The notes: generated by a model from the letters alone, not told the origin. 60,124 bases of DNA from an uncultured beta proteobacterium (GCA_903867305.1 CAIPQU010000050.1:1-60124); one strand, 5' to 3'; shown: positions 16,796-26,082, numbered from the stretch's first letter. Translations and numbers: made by a program.

Positions 16796-17621
16796 TCACA
16801 GTGTTCGTTAAGAAACCGCCACGCATGAGAGGTTCAATTCGGTACTGCACCTGAAACTCTTGATCGGCTCCATTAAAAAGTACTGTCTGACCGTGATGGG
16901 GTAATGGCTTGTGGTGCAACGCATGCATGATCTCATTGAGTGAAGACTCATCCGGAGATGAACTTTGAGAGATATTTTTTCCAAGACTCCAAGTTTCTTG
17001 CCCAAATAATGGTGTCAAAGAATCTCCCAACAAAGCCTCCGTGGGCGGGTTCAGATAAACAATTTTCCCAACTCGATCGTGGACAATAATGGCATCTTTA
17101 ATCACACTCATCGTGATTTCATGAGCGATTTTTTGCTGACTACTAATGATATAAGCCTGAATCATTTGTTGGATTTGATGAAATAACACTTTCTCTTCAT
17201 CTGTAAGTTTCTTGGGCTTATCGTCAATCAAGCAGATGGTCCCGATATTAAATCCGTTTGCCGTTTTAATAGGAATACCAGCATAAAAACGAATTTTGGG
17301 GCCTCCAGTGACTAGGGGGTTATCTGCAAATCTAGCATCTTCAAGAGCATTAGGTATCTCAAATAATTCATTTTGCAAAATAACATGCCCACAAAAAGAG
17401 ATATCCCGCGGGGTCTCAAGCGCATCTAGTCCTTGGCGCGACTTAAACCATTGACGGTCGGCATCCACTAAAGAAATTAAAACTGTTTTCACGTGAAACA
17501 CTCTTTGCGCTAGATTTGTCATCGAATCTAAAATCTCATCAGGTTTAGAATCCAATATTTCCAGGCTATATAAGTCCTTCAGACGTCCAATTTCATTTTC
17601 TGGAAAAGATGGCTTCTGCAT
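16773..17621 (-). CDS. GAF-PAS sensor protein without output domain
   Basis: The 282-residue soluble protein has an N-terminal GAF domain (about 20-160; VKTVLISLVDADRQWFKS, DISFCGHVIL, FYAGIPIKTANGFNIGTICLID), the subtype usually found in front of kinases or diguanylate cyclases, and a PAS domain (about 168-282; VIKDAIIVHDRVGKIVYLNPPTEALLG). Nothing follows: there is no kinase, GGDEF, EAL or HTH domain, and no membrane segment. It may work through a partner, or be the input half of a lost larger protein, although the frame ends cleanly in a terminator. The ligand is unknown. Confidence 0.8.
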   Translation of the reverse strand: MQKPSFPENEIGRLKDLYSLEILDSKPDEILDSMTNLAQRVFHVKTVLISLVDADRQWFKSRQGLDALETPRDISFCGHVILQNELFEIPNALEDARFADNPLVTGGPKIRFYAGIPIKTANGFNIGTICLIDDKPKKLTDEEKVLFHQIQQMIQAYIISSQQKIAHEITMSVIKDAIIVHDRVGKIVYLNPPTEALLGDSLTPLFGQETWSLGKNISQSSSPDESSLNEIMHALHHKPLPHHGQTVLFNGADQEFQVQYRIEPLMRGGFLTNTVIVLKDLG

Positions 17622-17793
17622 TTAACAACCTTTAGTATTAAATAGGATTTTCGATCACGAAAGACGCTTTGTTATCTAATAATATAACCCAAAATCATCT
17701 ACTTACGCATTGGTAATTGCGTTAATCTGGAAAAAATAATGAGGATTTTGGAAAAAAGCCCAACAGAAGAAGAGTTTTCATTGATTCGTTGTG

Positions 17794-17874
17794 TGGTGCC
17801 GCGGGTCGGACTCGAACCGACACACTTATTAGGCGGGAGATTTTGAGAGCCTCGTGCCCACTGTACAAGTCCGC
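17794..17874 (-). pseudogene. tRNA-Leu fragment (island left boundary)
   Basis: The minus strand matches the intact tRNA-Leu from the anticodon loop (CTCAAAA) to the 3' CCA. The 5' side of the anticodon stem and the 5' acceptor arm are lost; the sequence there only loosely resembles a tRNA. The T-stem differs from the intact gene by paired changes (GTCGG/CCGAC against GACGG/CCGTC), so this half came from a functional but diverged tRNA-Leu and is not a simple copy of the intact gene. Confidence 0.8.
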
Positions 17875-18249
17875 AAATAAAGAGTCTTAGCTTGGCATAA
17901 ATCTTTGTGCTACATTTTGTGCTACAACTGAAAGCTTATAAAATAAGGCTTTGTGGGCTACTTATTGTCTATTTTAACCATATTTTATAAGGCTTGAAAT
18001 CAATAAATTTATTGTGCTTTTACGAAGGTATAGGTTTATGTAAAAGTATGGTTTTTTACTTGGTGTAGGTTGGTAAGGATTTGAAGGATTTGGTGGCTTA
18101 TATAAAAGTAGGTGTTTGGTATTTAGGTACAGAAATGCCACATTAAGTGGTGATTTTGTATTATCACCTTTTGTTCCATTACCAATACCAACAAGTGGCA
18201 TTGGTGAAATAGATGTCTTATGCAGATGGTTGGGCCACAGATTCCTGCA
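17875..18249. other. Non-coding left edge of the island
   Basis: About 375 bp without a convincing gene. It holds two TTTGTGCTAC repeats (17903-17913, 17915-17925). The rest is low-complexity A+T-rich sequence with an open minus-strand frame (17974-18252) whose product is biased in Pro, Lys, Leu and Tyr and which has no ribosome binding site. I take it as non-coding, perhaps decayed integration-module DNA. Confidence 0.5.
17903..17925. repeat. Paired 11-bp repeats at the island left edge
   Basis: CTTTGTGCTAC (17903-17913) and TTTTGTGCTAC (17915-17925) with 12-bp period lie just inside the tRNA-Leu fragment and match the right-edge pair, in the same orientation. Confidence 0.6.
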
Positions 18250-18507
18250 CATCTTGCTTTTTTAGAGATGATGTCGCCTTCTCTTCCCGACTGTGTTGGT
18301 CAATTATGTCAACAAGGTATCAATGAGATTAAAGTGATTCCGGTATTTTTTGGTCAAGGCGGTCATTTACGTAATGACTTTCCAAAAATAATGGCAGAGT
18401 GCCGTGCTCAGTTCCCTGATGTTGCTTTAAGCACGTCTTCTGCAGTTGGAGAGAGCGACGGGGTCTTGCACGCGATTATTGATTTCACGATGGATCAATT
18501 CGTCTAA
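18250..18507 (+). pseudogene. Truncated cbiX (island copy)
   Basis: From about 18250 the frame reads HLAFLEMMSPSLPDCVGQL, then IPVFFGQGGHLRND, then SSAVGESDG, matching intact cbiX from its residue 39 onward. The first 38 residues, including the metal-binding GHGARD, are missing, so no chelatase activity is expected. An ATG at 18220 would add foreign residues. The left homology break marks where the cargo was cut. It overlaps the convergent cobA by 81 bp, exactly as in the resident locus. Confidence 0.85.
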
Positions 18508-19245
18508 TTTGTCTTGCTGCTCTTGTGCAACCCTGCTAAATGCTTCGCCAATCATGATGATGGTCGGTGCATCTGCATGACTCCATTGATCTAAGATTCC
18601 GTTTTGTAGTTCACCTAAATACGTAAATAGCTTTCTTTCTTTTACTGTACTAATCGCTTCAATCACAACAACTGGGGTGAGCTTTGATCGGCCCAGCTCA
18701 ATTAACTGACCAGCAATTTTCTCGCTATCTTTACGCCCCATGTAATAAATTAATGTGTCTGCTTGTGGTATTAGCTGGATATCTGATGTCTCATTCGCTT
18801 TTGCCATTGTGACAAAAGCAACACTACGAGCAATCCCTCTCAGGGTGAGTGAGCTTTGAATACTTGCTGCTGCTGCAAGAGCGCTCGTAACTCCCGGAAC
18901 AACCTCAAGCACTATCCCATGCTCTTGTAAAGCGGTCATTTCTTCATCCGCTCGACCAAATATCATCGGGTCGCCACCTTTTAATCGAACGATGTGCTGA
19001 TATTTCTGGGCTGCATCAACCAATTGTTTATTAATAAATTTTTGCGCAGTAGACAGTTTTCCGCAACGTTTGCCAACGGCAACTAACTTTGCCTGTGGGC
19101 ATAATTCCAACATACTAGAATCTACTAATCCATCATAAAATACAATTTGTGCCTGAGCTAATAACTTAGCTCCGCGCAGTGTCATGAGGTCACAGGCACC
19201 GGGTCCTGCGCCAATTAAATATACTTTACCTAGTTGTGTGCTCAT
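18427..19245 (-). CDS. cobA: Uroporphyrinogen-III C-methyltransferase (SUMT)
   Basis: Methylates uroporphyrinogen III twice to precorrin-2, the first committed step to siroheme (cofactor of sulfite reductase) and B12. The 272-residue product has the S-adenosylmethionine loop VYLIGAGPGACDLMTLRGA at its start, VRLKGGDPMIFGRADEE near 85, and DTLIYYMGRKD in the C-terminal half. No precorrin-2 dehydrogenase/ferrochelatase (CysG N-terminal) domain is fused, so the separate CbiX at 12100 could supply metal insertion. It overlaps cysN by ATGA at the end of the operon. It is the intact relative of the remnant at 12385-12828. Confidence 0.93.
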   Translation of the reverse strand: MSTQLGKVYLIGAGPGACDLMTLRGAKLLAQAQIVFYDGLVDSSMLELCPQAKLVAVGKRCGKLSTAQKFINKQLVDAAQKYQHIVRLKGGDPMIFGRADEEMTALQEHGIVLEVVPGVTSALAAAASIQSSLTLRGIARSVAFVTMAKANETSDIQLIPQADTLIYYMGRKDSEKIAGQLIELGRSKLTPVVVIEAISTVKERKLFTYLGELQNGILDQWSHADAPTIIMIGEAFSRVAQEQQDKLDELIHREINNRVQDPVALSNCRRRA

Positions 19246-20573
19246 GATGTTTGACTCGATTGTCGAATCATCCCTGCTGCAACGGTATGGTTGCTCACTT
19301 CATCAATTAAGATGAATGCCCCCGTGGACACCGAGGTATCAAATGCATCTGCCACGATGTTCTTTTGCAAATGGATTTGCACTCTACCAATATCATTCAT
19401 AAGAATGTTTTCTTGATACTGCTTATTGGTCACAGTGCTCACGTCAAAAACGTGATCTATCAATTTAATTTTTGCAAAGACTTGATTAGTCGTTTGTCTT
19501 AATATGTATTTGCGTTGCATGGATAGTGGATCACGATTTAACCAACATATATCCGCTAATATCTGTTTTGTAATCAGTGATTTACTTTCCTTACGATCGA
19601 GCAACATATCGCCTCTTGATATATCTAAGTCTCTATCTAATTCAACAGCTACAACTTGTCCTGAATGGGCCTGCATAACTGAATTATCATCCGATTGGTT
19701 TAATAGATGATTTGCTGTATGAATATGTTTGATAACCGCTTCATAACCAGCTGGCTCAATTCGGACTTCTTGTCCAACTTTTAATACGCCTGCTTCTACC
19801 CTTCCTAAATAACCTCGATAATCTTCACTGCTACATCCATCTTGGCGCGCAACTAATTGCACTGGAAAACGTAAATCACTGGTTTGATCACTTAACTGTG
19901 CATCTAATTCAATTTGTTCTAAATAAGCGAGTAAGGTTGGGCCTTTGTACCAAGGCGTTCTTGAACTGGGCTCTACAACATTATCCCCAAGTAAGGCTGC
20001 CATCGGAATCATCGTCACTGGCGGTAACTTTAATACCTGTTCTAGTTCTTGAATAGCTTTACATACTTTTTGATAATGCGTTTGCTCAAAATTACATATA
20101 TCCATCTTATTGATTGCAAATACTAGATGCTTAATCCCCAACAATTGAAGGATGGCACTATGTCTAATTGTTTGTGGCAATAATTGAATTTTTGCGCTGT
20201 TTAAATCAAGTCGACTGATATCAATCAGTATCACAGCCGCATCTGCCTGTGAGGCTCCTGTAACTAGATTGCGGGTGTACTGTTCATGTCCAGGCGCATC
20301 AGCAACAATGAACTTACGTTGCGCTGTTGTAAAATATCGATATGCAACATCAATCGTAATCCCCTGCTCTCGCTCTGCTTCTAAACCATCAGTCAATAAT
20401 GCCAAATCAATTGCAGCGTCACTAGATGTTACGCGCGCATACTTTGTTCTACCTAAAGCAGCTAATTGATCTGTTAGTATCGCCTTCGTATCAAATAAGA
20501 GTCGTCCAATGAGTGTGCTTTTCCCATCATCCACACTTCCCGCTGTAATAAATCGTAATAGTCCTATGTGCAT
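19242..20573 (-). CDS. cysN: Sulfate adenylyltransferase subunit 1 (GTPase)
   Basis: CysN hydrolyses GTP to drive CysD, which makes adenosine 5'-phosphosulfate (APS) from sulfate and ATP. The 443-residue product is an EF-Tu-like GTPase: P-loop GSVDDGKSTLIGRLLFD near 12-28, DAPGHEQYTRN near 92, and NKMD near 150, followed by beta-barrel domains. No C-terminal APS kinase (CysC) domain is fused and none is nearby, which fits direct APS reduction. It overlaps cysD by 1 bp (TAATG) and cobA by 4 bp. Confidence 0.95.
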   Translation of the reverse strand: MHIGLLRFITAGSVDDGKSTLIGRLLFDTKAILTDQLAALGRTKYARVTSSDAAIDLALLTDGLEAEREQGITIDVAYRYFTTAQRKFIVADAPGHEQYTRNLVTGASQADAAVILIDISRLDLNSAKIQLLPQTIRHSAILQLLGIKHLVFAINKMDICNFEQTHYQKVCKAIQELEQVLKLPPVTMIPMAALLGDNVVEPSSRTPWYKGPTLLAYLEQIELDAQLSDQTSDLRFPVQLVARQDGCSSEDYRGYLGRVEAGVLKVGQEVRIEPAGYEAVIKHIHTANHLLNQSDDNSVMQAHSGQVVAVELDRDLDISRGDMLLDRKESKSLITKQILADICWLNRDPLSMQRKYILRQTTNQVFAKIKLIDHVFDVSTVTNKQYQENILMNDIGRVQIHLQKNIVADAFDTSVSTGAFILIDEVSNHTVAAGMIRQSSQTS

Positions 20574-21493
20574 TAAAAGTACCCCTCTTTTTTACGTCTT
20601 TCCATAGATGCTTCGCTGGTTTGATCATCCATACGCGTCGCACCTCGCTCAGTAACTTCAGCAATAATGGTTTCGGCAATGATGTCCTGCGGATCATTTG
20701 CAATACTCTCGACTGGACAGGTACAGCTAATATCGCCTACCGTTCTAAAACGTACTGCAATGGTTTCGCTTACATCATTGTCTTGCTTAGGAGTCAAAGG
20801 AGTTACTGGTAATAATAATTTACCGCGCCGTACTACTTCACGTTGGTGACTGTAATAAATCGATGGCAAGGCAAGGTTCTCTCTTGCAATATATTGCCAA
20901 ATATCTAACTCTGTCCAATTCGAGATAGGGAAGACGCGCATATTTTCTCCCTTAGATGTTCGTGCATTATATAAATTCCATAACTCAGGTCGCTGTGCCT
21001 TTGGATCCCATTGCCCGAACTCATCTCTAAATGAAAATATTCTTTCTTTAGCTCGCGCTTTTTCTTCATCTCGGCGTGCGCCACCCATTAATGCATCAAA
21101 CTCATATTCCTCGATTGCCTCTAACAATGTCACGGCTTGCGCTGCATTTCTGGAAGCTAAGGGATGACTCAATTTCACGCTTCCTCGACGTATCGATTCT
21201 TCAACATGCGCCACAATTAATTGTGCTTGTGTTTTTTTGACAATTTCATCACGAAATTGAATCACTTCTGGGTAGTTATGTCCAGTATCTACATGCAATA
21301 AGGGGAATGGTAACTGTATTTGACGAGCACCAAACCAAAAGGCTTTTCTTGCCAAGTGATACAGCACAATAGAGTCTTTACCGCCAGAAAATAATAGCGC
21401 AGGATGGCTACACTGCGCCACTACCTCGCGAATAATATAAATAGATTCTGCTTCTAAATAATCTAAATGTTGGTTTTGTATGTTTGTTGTCAT
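20573..21493 (-). CDS. cysD: Sulfate adenylyltransferase subunit 2
   Basis: The catalytic ATP-pyrophosphatase half of ATP sulfurylase. The PP-loop ALLFSGGKDSIVLYHLARKAF, the block HVDTGHNYPEVIQFRD and the C-terminal region with EASMERRKKEGYF match the family. I start at the ATG overlapping the cysH stop (ATGA), giving 306 residues from MTTNIQNQHLDYLEAES; an in-frame start 33 bp upstream would add an unconserved extension. It is coupled on both sides within the operon. Confidence 0.94.
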   Translation of the reverse strand: MTTNIQNQHLDYLEAESIYIIREVVAQCSHPALLFSGGKDSIVLYHLARKAFWFGARQIQLPFPLLHVDTGHNYPEVIQFRDEIVKKTQAQLIVAHVEESIRRGSVKLSHPLASRNAAQAVTLLEAIEEYEFDALMGGARRDEEKARAKERIFSFRDEFGQWDPKAQRPELWNLYNARTSKGENMRVFPISNWTELDIWQYIARENLALPSIYYSHQREVVRRGKLLLPVTPLTPKQDNDVSETIAVRFRTVGDISCTCPVESIANDPQDIIAETIIAEVTERGATRMDDQTSEASMERRKKEGYF

Positions 21494-22230
21494 TTTTGCA
21501 AACTCTCTGTTACATGTAGTCCACACTCTTTACTGTCTTTTTGTAACCACCACCAACGACCGGCGCGAACGTCTTCACCTTCTCGAATAGCCCGTGTACA
21601 TGGCTCACATCCAATGCTTGGATAACCTTGTTGATGCAATGGATGGATCGGCACTTGTCTTGTTTGAATATATGCCCACATTTCTTGTTCTGAGAAATCA
21701 AAAATTGGGTTAAATTTTGCAATACCTCTTGCAATATCTTTTTCTTCAAACAATAATTCTGTACGTGTAACGGACTGCTCTTTCCGTTGTCCAGTTAACC
21801 ATGCTTGTGCACCGTCTAATGCTTTTTGTAATGGCTTTACTTTACGGATATCACAGCAGGATTTTTTAGCATCTTCTGATTCATAAAAAGCATTCAATCC
21901 AACTTGTTCGATAAATTGTTTGACTTGCTCTTGTTCGGGCTCAATACTGCGTATCTGAATCTTGTAATGACTCTGAACAGCTCCATGCATTTTGATACTT
22001 GCTTCATGCAGTCTTCCAGTATTGAGGGTAAAAATTTCAATCTTGATATTTTCGCGAGCAATCGCATCGGTAATAACCATATCCTCTGCCGCTAAACTAG
22101 TGGCAAATCGCACGCGTTGATAGCGACTCGATATTTCAATCAGGCGCTGATGGAGTTTTTCGTAGAGTTGGTCTACTTGCTCGCCGCTTATCTGTACTGG
22201 GGGGATTTTCCATAACTGCGGCTTCATCAA
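21490..22230 (-). CDS. cysH: Assimilatory APS reductase (CysH family, Fe-S type)
   Basis: Reduces APS to sulfite with thioredoxin. The 246-residue product has the PP-loop-related fold (FATSLAAEDMVI near 42; FTLNTGRL near 67) and the cysteine pairs CC (125-126) and CxxC (208-211) that bind a [4Fe-4S] cluster, plus the redox-active ECGLH (Cys236). The cluster cysteines mark APS reductase and not the cluster-free PAPS reductase, which agrees with the absence of APS kinase here. The start overlaps the stop of the DUF934 gene (ATGA). Confidence 0.94.
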   Translation of the reverse strand: MMKPQLWKIPPVQISGEQVDQLYEKLHQRLIEISSRYQRVRFATSLAAEDMVITDAIARENIKIEIFTLNTGRLHEASIKMHGAVQSHYKIQIRSIEPEQEQVKQFIEQVGLNAFYESEDAKKSCCDIRKVKPLQKALDGAQAWLTGQRKEQSVTRTELLFEEKDIARGIAKFNPIFDFSEQEMWAYIQTRQVPIHPLHQQGYPSIGCEPCTRAIREGEDVRAGRWWWLQKDSKECGLHVTESLQK

Positions 22231-22757
22231 ACCGCCCCTTGAAGTAAAGTTCTAACGCCGCGCCAGTCGTTTTGCATTTTTACCGGAAAACGTTGTAACT
22301 GTGCAATGGCTACATCAAGTTGTTGATCTTCGCGCAATACAAATGCATCAAAGCCAACACGGGCCATTTGGACAAGTTGATCAATTAAGACATCACCTAT
22401 CGCTCTGAGTTCTTTTTCCCAGTGGTATTGCTCACGTAAGATGGTTGCCGTGCTAAATCCTCGTCCATCCCGAAATATTGGGAAATCAACAGCAATTAAG
22501 CTCCAATGTGACATACCATGTTGAATAATTGCTTGGTCTTGCACCACATCATCAGTCACGCTAAAAAATATACCCAATGCCATATTAGTACTTTTTTCTT
22601 GCAGTTCTTCTTGATGATTTTTCCAGTATGCATACGATACGATCACAGGTCCTAGCAAGGAAAAATCTTCAGGTAACGCATCATCTCTTAATAAAGTCCA
22701 TTCGTTATCACAAATCTTCGGTGCCACATTTTTTGGGTATGCAATGTATTTAGACAT
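22227..22757 (-). CDS. DUF934 protein of the sulfite reductase operon
   Basis: The 176-residue soluble protein (from MSKYIAYPKN) shows the DUF934 pattern: an LGPVIVSYAYW block, LIAVDFPIFRDGRGFSTATILRE near 100, and DQLVQMARVGFDAFVLREDQ near 140. DUF934 genes almost always sit between cysI and cysH in betaproteobacteria and are thought to assist sulfite reduction, perhaps in electron delivery where no CysJ flavoprotein exists; the mechanism is not settled. I start at 22757 (8-bp overlap with cysI); upstream in-frame codons lie inside cysI. Confidence 0.85.
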   Translation of the reverse strand: MSKYIAYPKNVAPKICDNEWTLLRDDALPEDFSLLGPVIVSYAYWKNHQEELQEKSTNMALGIFFSVTDDVVQDQAIIQHGMSHWSLIAVDFPIFRDGRGFSTATILREQYHWEKELRAIGDVLIDQLVQMARVGFDAFVLREDQQLDVAIAQLQRFPVKMQNDWRGVRTLLQGAV

Positions 22758-24438
22758 ACTCAGTTTCCTTCTGGTCTTTTTGATAAACAGACTCCTTAAA
22801 GGGCTCAACACCGAGCCTTTGATAGGTCTGAAAAAAGCTTTCTTGATTGATACGATGTTGCTCAAACACAGAAATAATCTGTTCAATCACACCGGGTACT
22901 TGCTGTGCACTGAACGATGGCCCTATCACCTTACCTATCGCCGTCTCATTACCTTGTTCTCCACCTAGAGTAATTTGATACCACTCAGATCCATCTTTAT
23001 CAACGCCGAGTATGCCAATATTAGCGACATGATGATGGCCGCAGGAATTGATGCAACCGGAAATATTAATACTTAAATCACCTAAATCAAATAAGTAATC
23101 AAGGTCTTCATACTGCTGGGCAATGGCTGCTGCAATTGGTAATGACTTCGCATTGGCAAGGGAACAAAAATCACCACCCGGACATACGATCATATCGGTC
23201 AGTAAGCCAATGTTTGCTTGCGCTAAACGGTGTTCTTTGAATGCTGTAAATAGCGCATATAAATGCTCTTGTTCAACATGCGCTAATACTAAATTTTGTT
23301 CGTGTGTGACTCTGATTTCTGAAAAACTGTATTGTTTCGCTAACTGCGCAACTGCCAACATTTGCTGTGAGCTAATATCACCCGGTGCAGTTCCTTGATG
23401 ATTTTTTAAACTAATGACAACACTCATGTAGCCAGTAACTTGATGTTTTTGGGTGTTTCTTTCTAACCATTTTGAAAACGCTTTTTGATCTTGACTAGGC
23501 GCGGTGGCAATGATTTCGAATAAGGATAGATTGGTAAGCTTTTGATAGGCTGGCCTTACAAAACTTTTAGAAACTCTCTCCCATTCTTGCGCTATAAACT
23601 CTGCACTTTTATCATTACTTGCCAACCATTGTTGTTCAACCTCTTTAGCAAATTGCTCTGCACCAATGGCTTTGATCAAAATTTTAATGCGTGCTTTATA
23701 CAAATTATCACGTCGACCATACAGGTTATAGACCCGTAAAAGTGCATTTAAATAACTAGGCAACTGTTGCCATGGTAAGTCGCTCTTGACTAGGCTGGCG
23801 ATTAATGGAGTTCGCCCCATACCACCCCCCGCATAGACATCGACAATGACGTTTTCTTGTGCATCTTTTTTCAGAACAAGTCCAACATCATGCGCCAAGA
23901 TCACCGCACGATCATTTTTTGCGCCATTGATTGCGATTTTGAACTTGCGTGGTAAAAATGCAAACTCAGGATGCAATGTTGACCATTGTCTGAGTAACTC
24001 ACAATATGGCCTTGGATCGACTAACTCATCTTGCGCTACTCCAGCAAATGGATCACTAGTAATGTTTCGTACAACATTTCCTGATGTTTGAATCGCATGC
24101 ATCTGAACTTGAGCTAAGTCCGCTAGGATTGCCGGACTATCTTCTAATGTAAGCCAATTAAATTGAATGTTTTGACGTGTCGTAAAGTGTCCGTAACCAC
24201 GGTCATATTTACTTGCAATCATTGCGAGTTGCTCTAATTGCATTGCGCTTAGAACGCCATATGGAATTGCGACACGCAACATATAAGCATGCCTTTGTAA
24301 ATACAATCCATTTTGTAATCTTAATGGACGAAACTCTTCTTCAGGCAAGGTGCCTTGAAGTCTGCGTTCTACCTGATTTTTAAACTCTTCAACCCGCGCA
24401 TCTACTAATGCTTGGTCGATCTCATCATATTGATACAT
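22750..24438 (-). CDS. cysI: Sulfite reductase hemoprotein (nitrite/sulfite reductase family)
   Basis: Six-electron reduction of sulfite to sulfide with siroheme and a [4Fe-4S] cluster. The 562-residue product has the duplicated ferredoxin-like and siroheme domains: GHFTTRQNIQFNWL near 83-96, the first cysteine pair CPGGDFC near 418, and the second in ISGCINSCGHHH near 461. The duplicate pattern and operon identify it as the assimilatory sulfite reductase. No cysJ flavoprotein is present, so ferredoxin or another donor is expected. Confidence 0.94.
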   Translation of the reverse strand: MYQYDEIDQALVDARVEEFKNQVERRLQGTLPEEEFRPLRLQNGLYLQRHAYMLRVAIPYGVLSAMQLEQLAMIASKYDRGYGHFTTRQNIQFNWLTLEDSPAILADLAQVQMHAIQTSGNVVRNITSDPFAGVAQDELVDPRPYCELLRQWSTLHPEFAFLPRKFKIAINGAKNDRAVILAHDVGLVLKKDAQENVIVDVYAGGGMGRTPLIASLVKSDLPWQQLPSYLNALLRVYNLYGRRDNLYKARIKILIKAIGAEQFAKEVEQQWLASNDKSAEFIAQEWERVSKSFVRPAYQKLTNLSLFEIIATAPSQDQKAFSKWLERNTQKHQVTGYMSVVISLKNHQGTAPGDISSQQMLAVAQLAKQYSFSEIRVTHEQNLVLAHVEQEHLYALFTAFKEHRLAQANIGLLTDMIVCPGGDFCSLANAKSLPIAAAIAQQYEDLDYLFDLGDLSINISGCINSCGHHHVANIGILGVDKDGSEWYQITLGGEQGNETAIGKVIGPSFSAQQVPGVIEQIISVFEQHRINQESFFQTYQRLGVEPFKESVYQKDQKETEYV

Positions 24439-24450
24439 GTATAAATTTCC

Positions 24451-25233
24451 TTATGAAACTAGCTTTAGGCCTACAAGCGTTAATACGCCAGCCAGAATAC
24501 TGCGTGTGATTTTTTCCGGGAAAGCTTTTGATAAGCGTGCTCCAACCCAAATGGCTGGCACAGACCCCAAGAGAAGCGCAAACAATAAATCAAAATTTAC
24601 ATTGCCTAGCCAAAAATGCCCAAACGCTGCAAGCGCTGTCAATGGCACTGCATTGGCGATATCTGTGCCCGCTACTTCTGAGGGTTTCAGCGCTGGATAA
24701 AGAAACACAATTAAGGTCGCACCAATTGCACCTGCACCAATGGAGGAAATCGTGACTAATACACCAATCACTATCCCAGAGATAATGGTTGCTATGCGCA
24801 ACTCATTCCCTTTTAACTCATATTGAGGATGCGCACTTATCCACGCTCTCATGCGTGATCTAAATATTAAAGAGATTGCCGTTAAAAGTACGGAGATTCC
24901 GATCGATAACTGAATATAATATTGCCACTCTGAAGAAACACTTCCGATATGCTTAAGAAAAAAGATACTAGCTACTGCCGCCGGTAAACTGCCGATGCAA
25001 AGTAAACGCACAATTTCCCAACGCACATTGCCGTGAAGTCGATGTGCTGCGGTGCCAACACCCTTGGTTAATGCAGCAAATGCCAAGTCAGTTCCGACGG
25101 CAATACTTGGTGAAACCCCAAATAAAAGAGTCAGCAAAGGCGTCATAAGTGAGCCTCCACCAACCCCGGTAAGCCCGACAAGAAGGCCTACTAAAGCTCC
25201 CGCCACAATATAGAGATAATTTATTTCCAACAT
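24451..25233 (-). CDS. TauE/SafE-family permease of the sulfate operon
   Basis: The 260-residue protein has about eight membrane helices and the two TSUP glycine motifs (GLTGVGGGSLMTPLLTLLFG near 20-39; TISSIGAGAIGATL near 160). It is the first gene of the operon, 12 bp before cysI, and divergent from a cysB-type gene. In many proteobacteria a TSUP protein in this position is thought to import sulfate or export sulfite; direction and substrate are inferred from context. A stub of a relative (first membrane segment) survives in the resident locus at 13031-13135. Confidence 0.88.
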   Translation of the reverse strand: MLEINYLYIVAGALVGLLVGLTGVGGGSLMTPLLTLLFGVSPSIAVGTDLAFAALTKGVGTAAHRLHGNVRWEIVRLLCIGSLPAAVASIFFLKHIGSVSSEWQYYIQLSIGISVLLTAISLIFRSRMRAWISAHPQYELKGNELRIATIISGIVIGVLVTISSIGAGAIGATLIVFLYPALKPSEVAGTDIANAVPLTALAAFGHFWLGNVNFDLLFALLLGSVPAIWVGARLSKAFPEKITRSILAGVLTLVGLKLVS

Positions 25234-25359
25234 ATTTTTTTGCTTTTAAAACGTTATTTTTAAGAAGAAGTAACTATAAATTGGAATAATAAGATTCACA
25301 AATAATATAAAATCGCACTGTTATACTATTTTTGATATATAGAGAGGCACTTAACTGAT
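25234..25359. promoter_or_regulatory. Divergent promoter region of the sulfate operon
   Basis: A very A+T-rich 126-bp gap between the permease and the cysB pseudogene. It shares AATAAGATT(T/C)ACAAATAATATA (about 25289-25310) with the region upstream of the intact cysB (about 13189-13211). Divergent cysB/target gaps usually carry the CysB operator; I cannot define the exact bases. Confidence 0.5.
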
Positions 25360-26082
25360 ATGAACATCCATCAATTTCGCTTTATTCGTGAAGCTGTCCG
25401 CCAAAATTTCAATTTAACGGATGCTGCCAAAGCTCTTTTTACATCCCAACCTGTTGTTTCTAAAGCCATTCTCGAGTTAGAGGATGAACTGGGCGTTGAT
25501 ATTTTTCGTCGTCATGGCAAACGGATTCGGGAGTTAACCGAACCAGGCAAAAAAGCCTTAGTCAGTATCGAGCGGATTCTTAGTGAAATCGAGAGTCTTA
25601 AGAAAATAGGTGCTGAGTACGCCGCCAGCGATCAAGGTAATTTTGTTATCGCCACAACCCATACCCAAGCCAGGTACTCTTTACCTCAGGTGATTGCTGA
25701 ATTTAAAAAACGCTTTCCCAAAGTGCGGGTCAGTATTCAACAAGGCAGTCCATAGCATTTAGCCCATTTGGTTCTCAATGATCAAGCAGATATTGCAATT
25801 GCAACCGAGGGCCTGTCTGGTATTGCTCAATTAGTTTCCCTACCAGGATATCAATGGCAACACGCTGTGGTCGTACCTCATGGTCACCCCCTTCTTGCTA
25901 AACGCCCGCTATCTTTAGAAGATTTAGTGGAATATCCCATCATTACTTATGATGTCGCCTTTGCTGGTCGCACGAAGATTAACGAAGCATTCGCAAAAAA
26001 GAACCTTCGCCCTGATGTTGTTCTTGAAGCCATTGATGCCGATGTCATTAAAACATATGTGGAAACCGGCCTAGGGGTTGGA
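25360..26082 (+). pseudogene. Broken cysB-type LysR regulator (island copy)
   Basis: The frame starts MNIHQFRFIREAVRQNFNLT and follows the intact regulator closely (about 85% identical by my count by eye), but it has an in-frame TAG at 25753-25755 where the intact copy has Ala of SPAHLAEL. Homology also ends at about 26082 (after GLGVG), losing about the last 75 residues of the effector domain. A short read-through product or a 131-residue N-terminal fragment could still be made and might bind DNA. The right homology break marks the end of the cargo. Confidence 0.9.

Noticed and set aside
17974..18252. Minus-strand frame of 92 codons in the island edge
   Set aside because: No ribosome binding site, biased composition and no recognisable domain; treated as non-coding.
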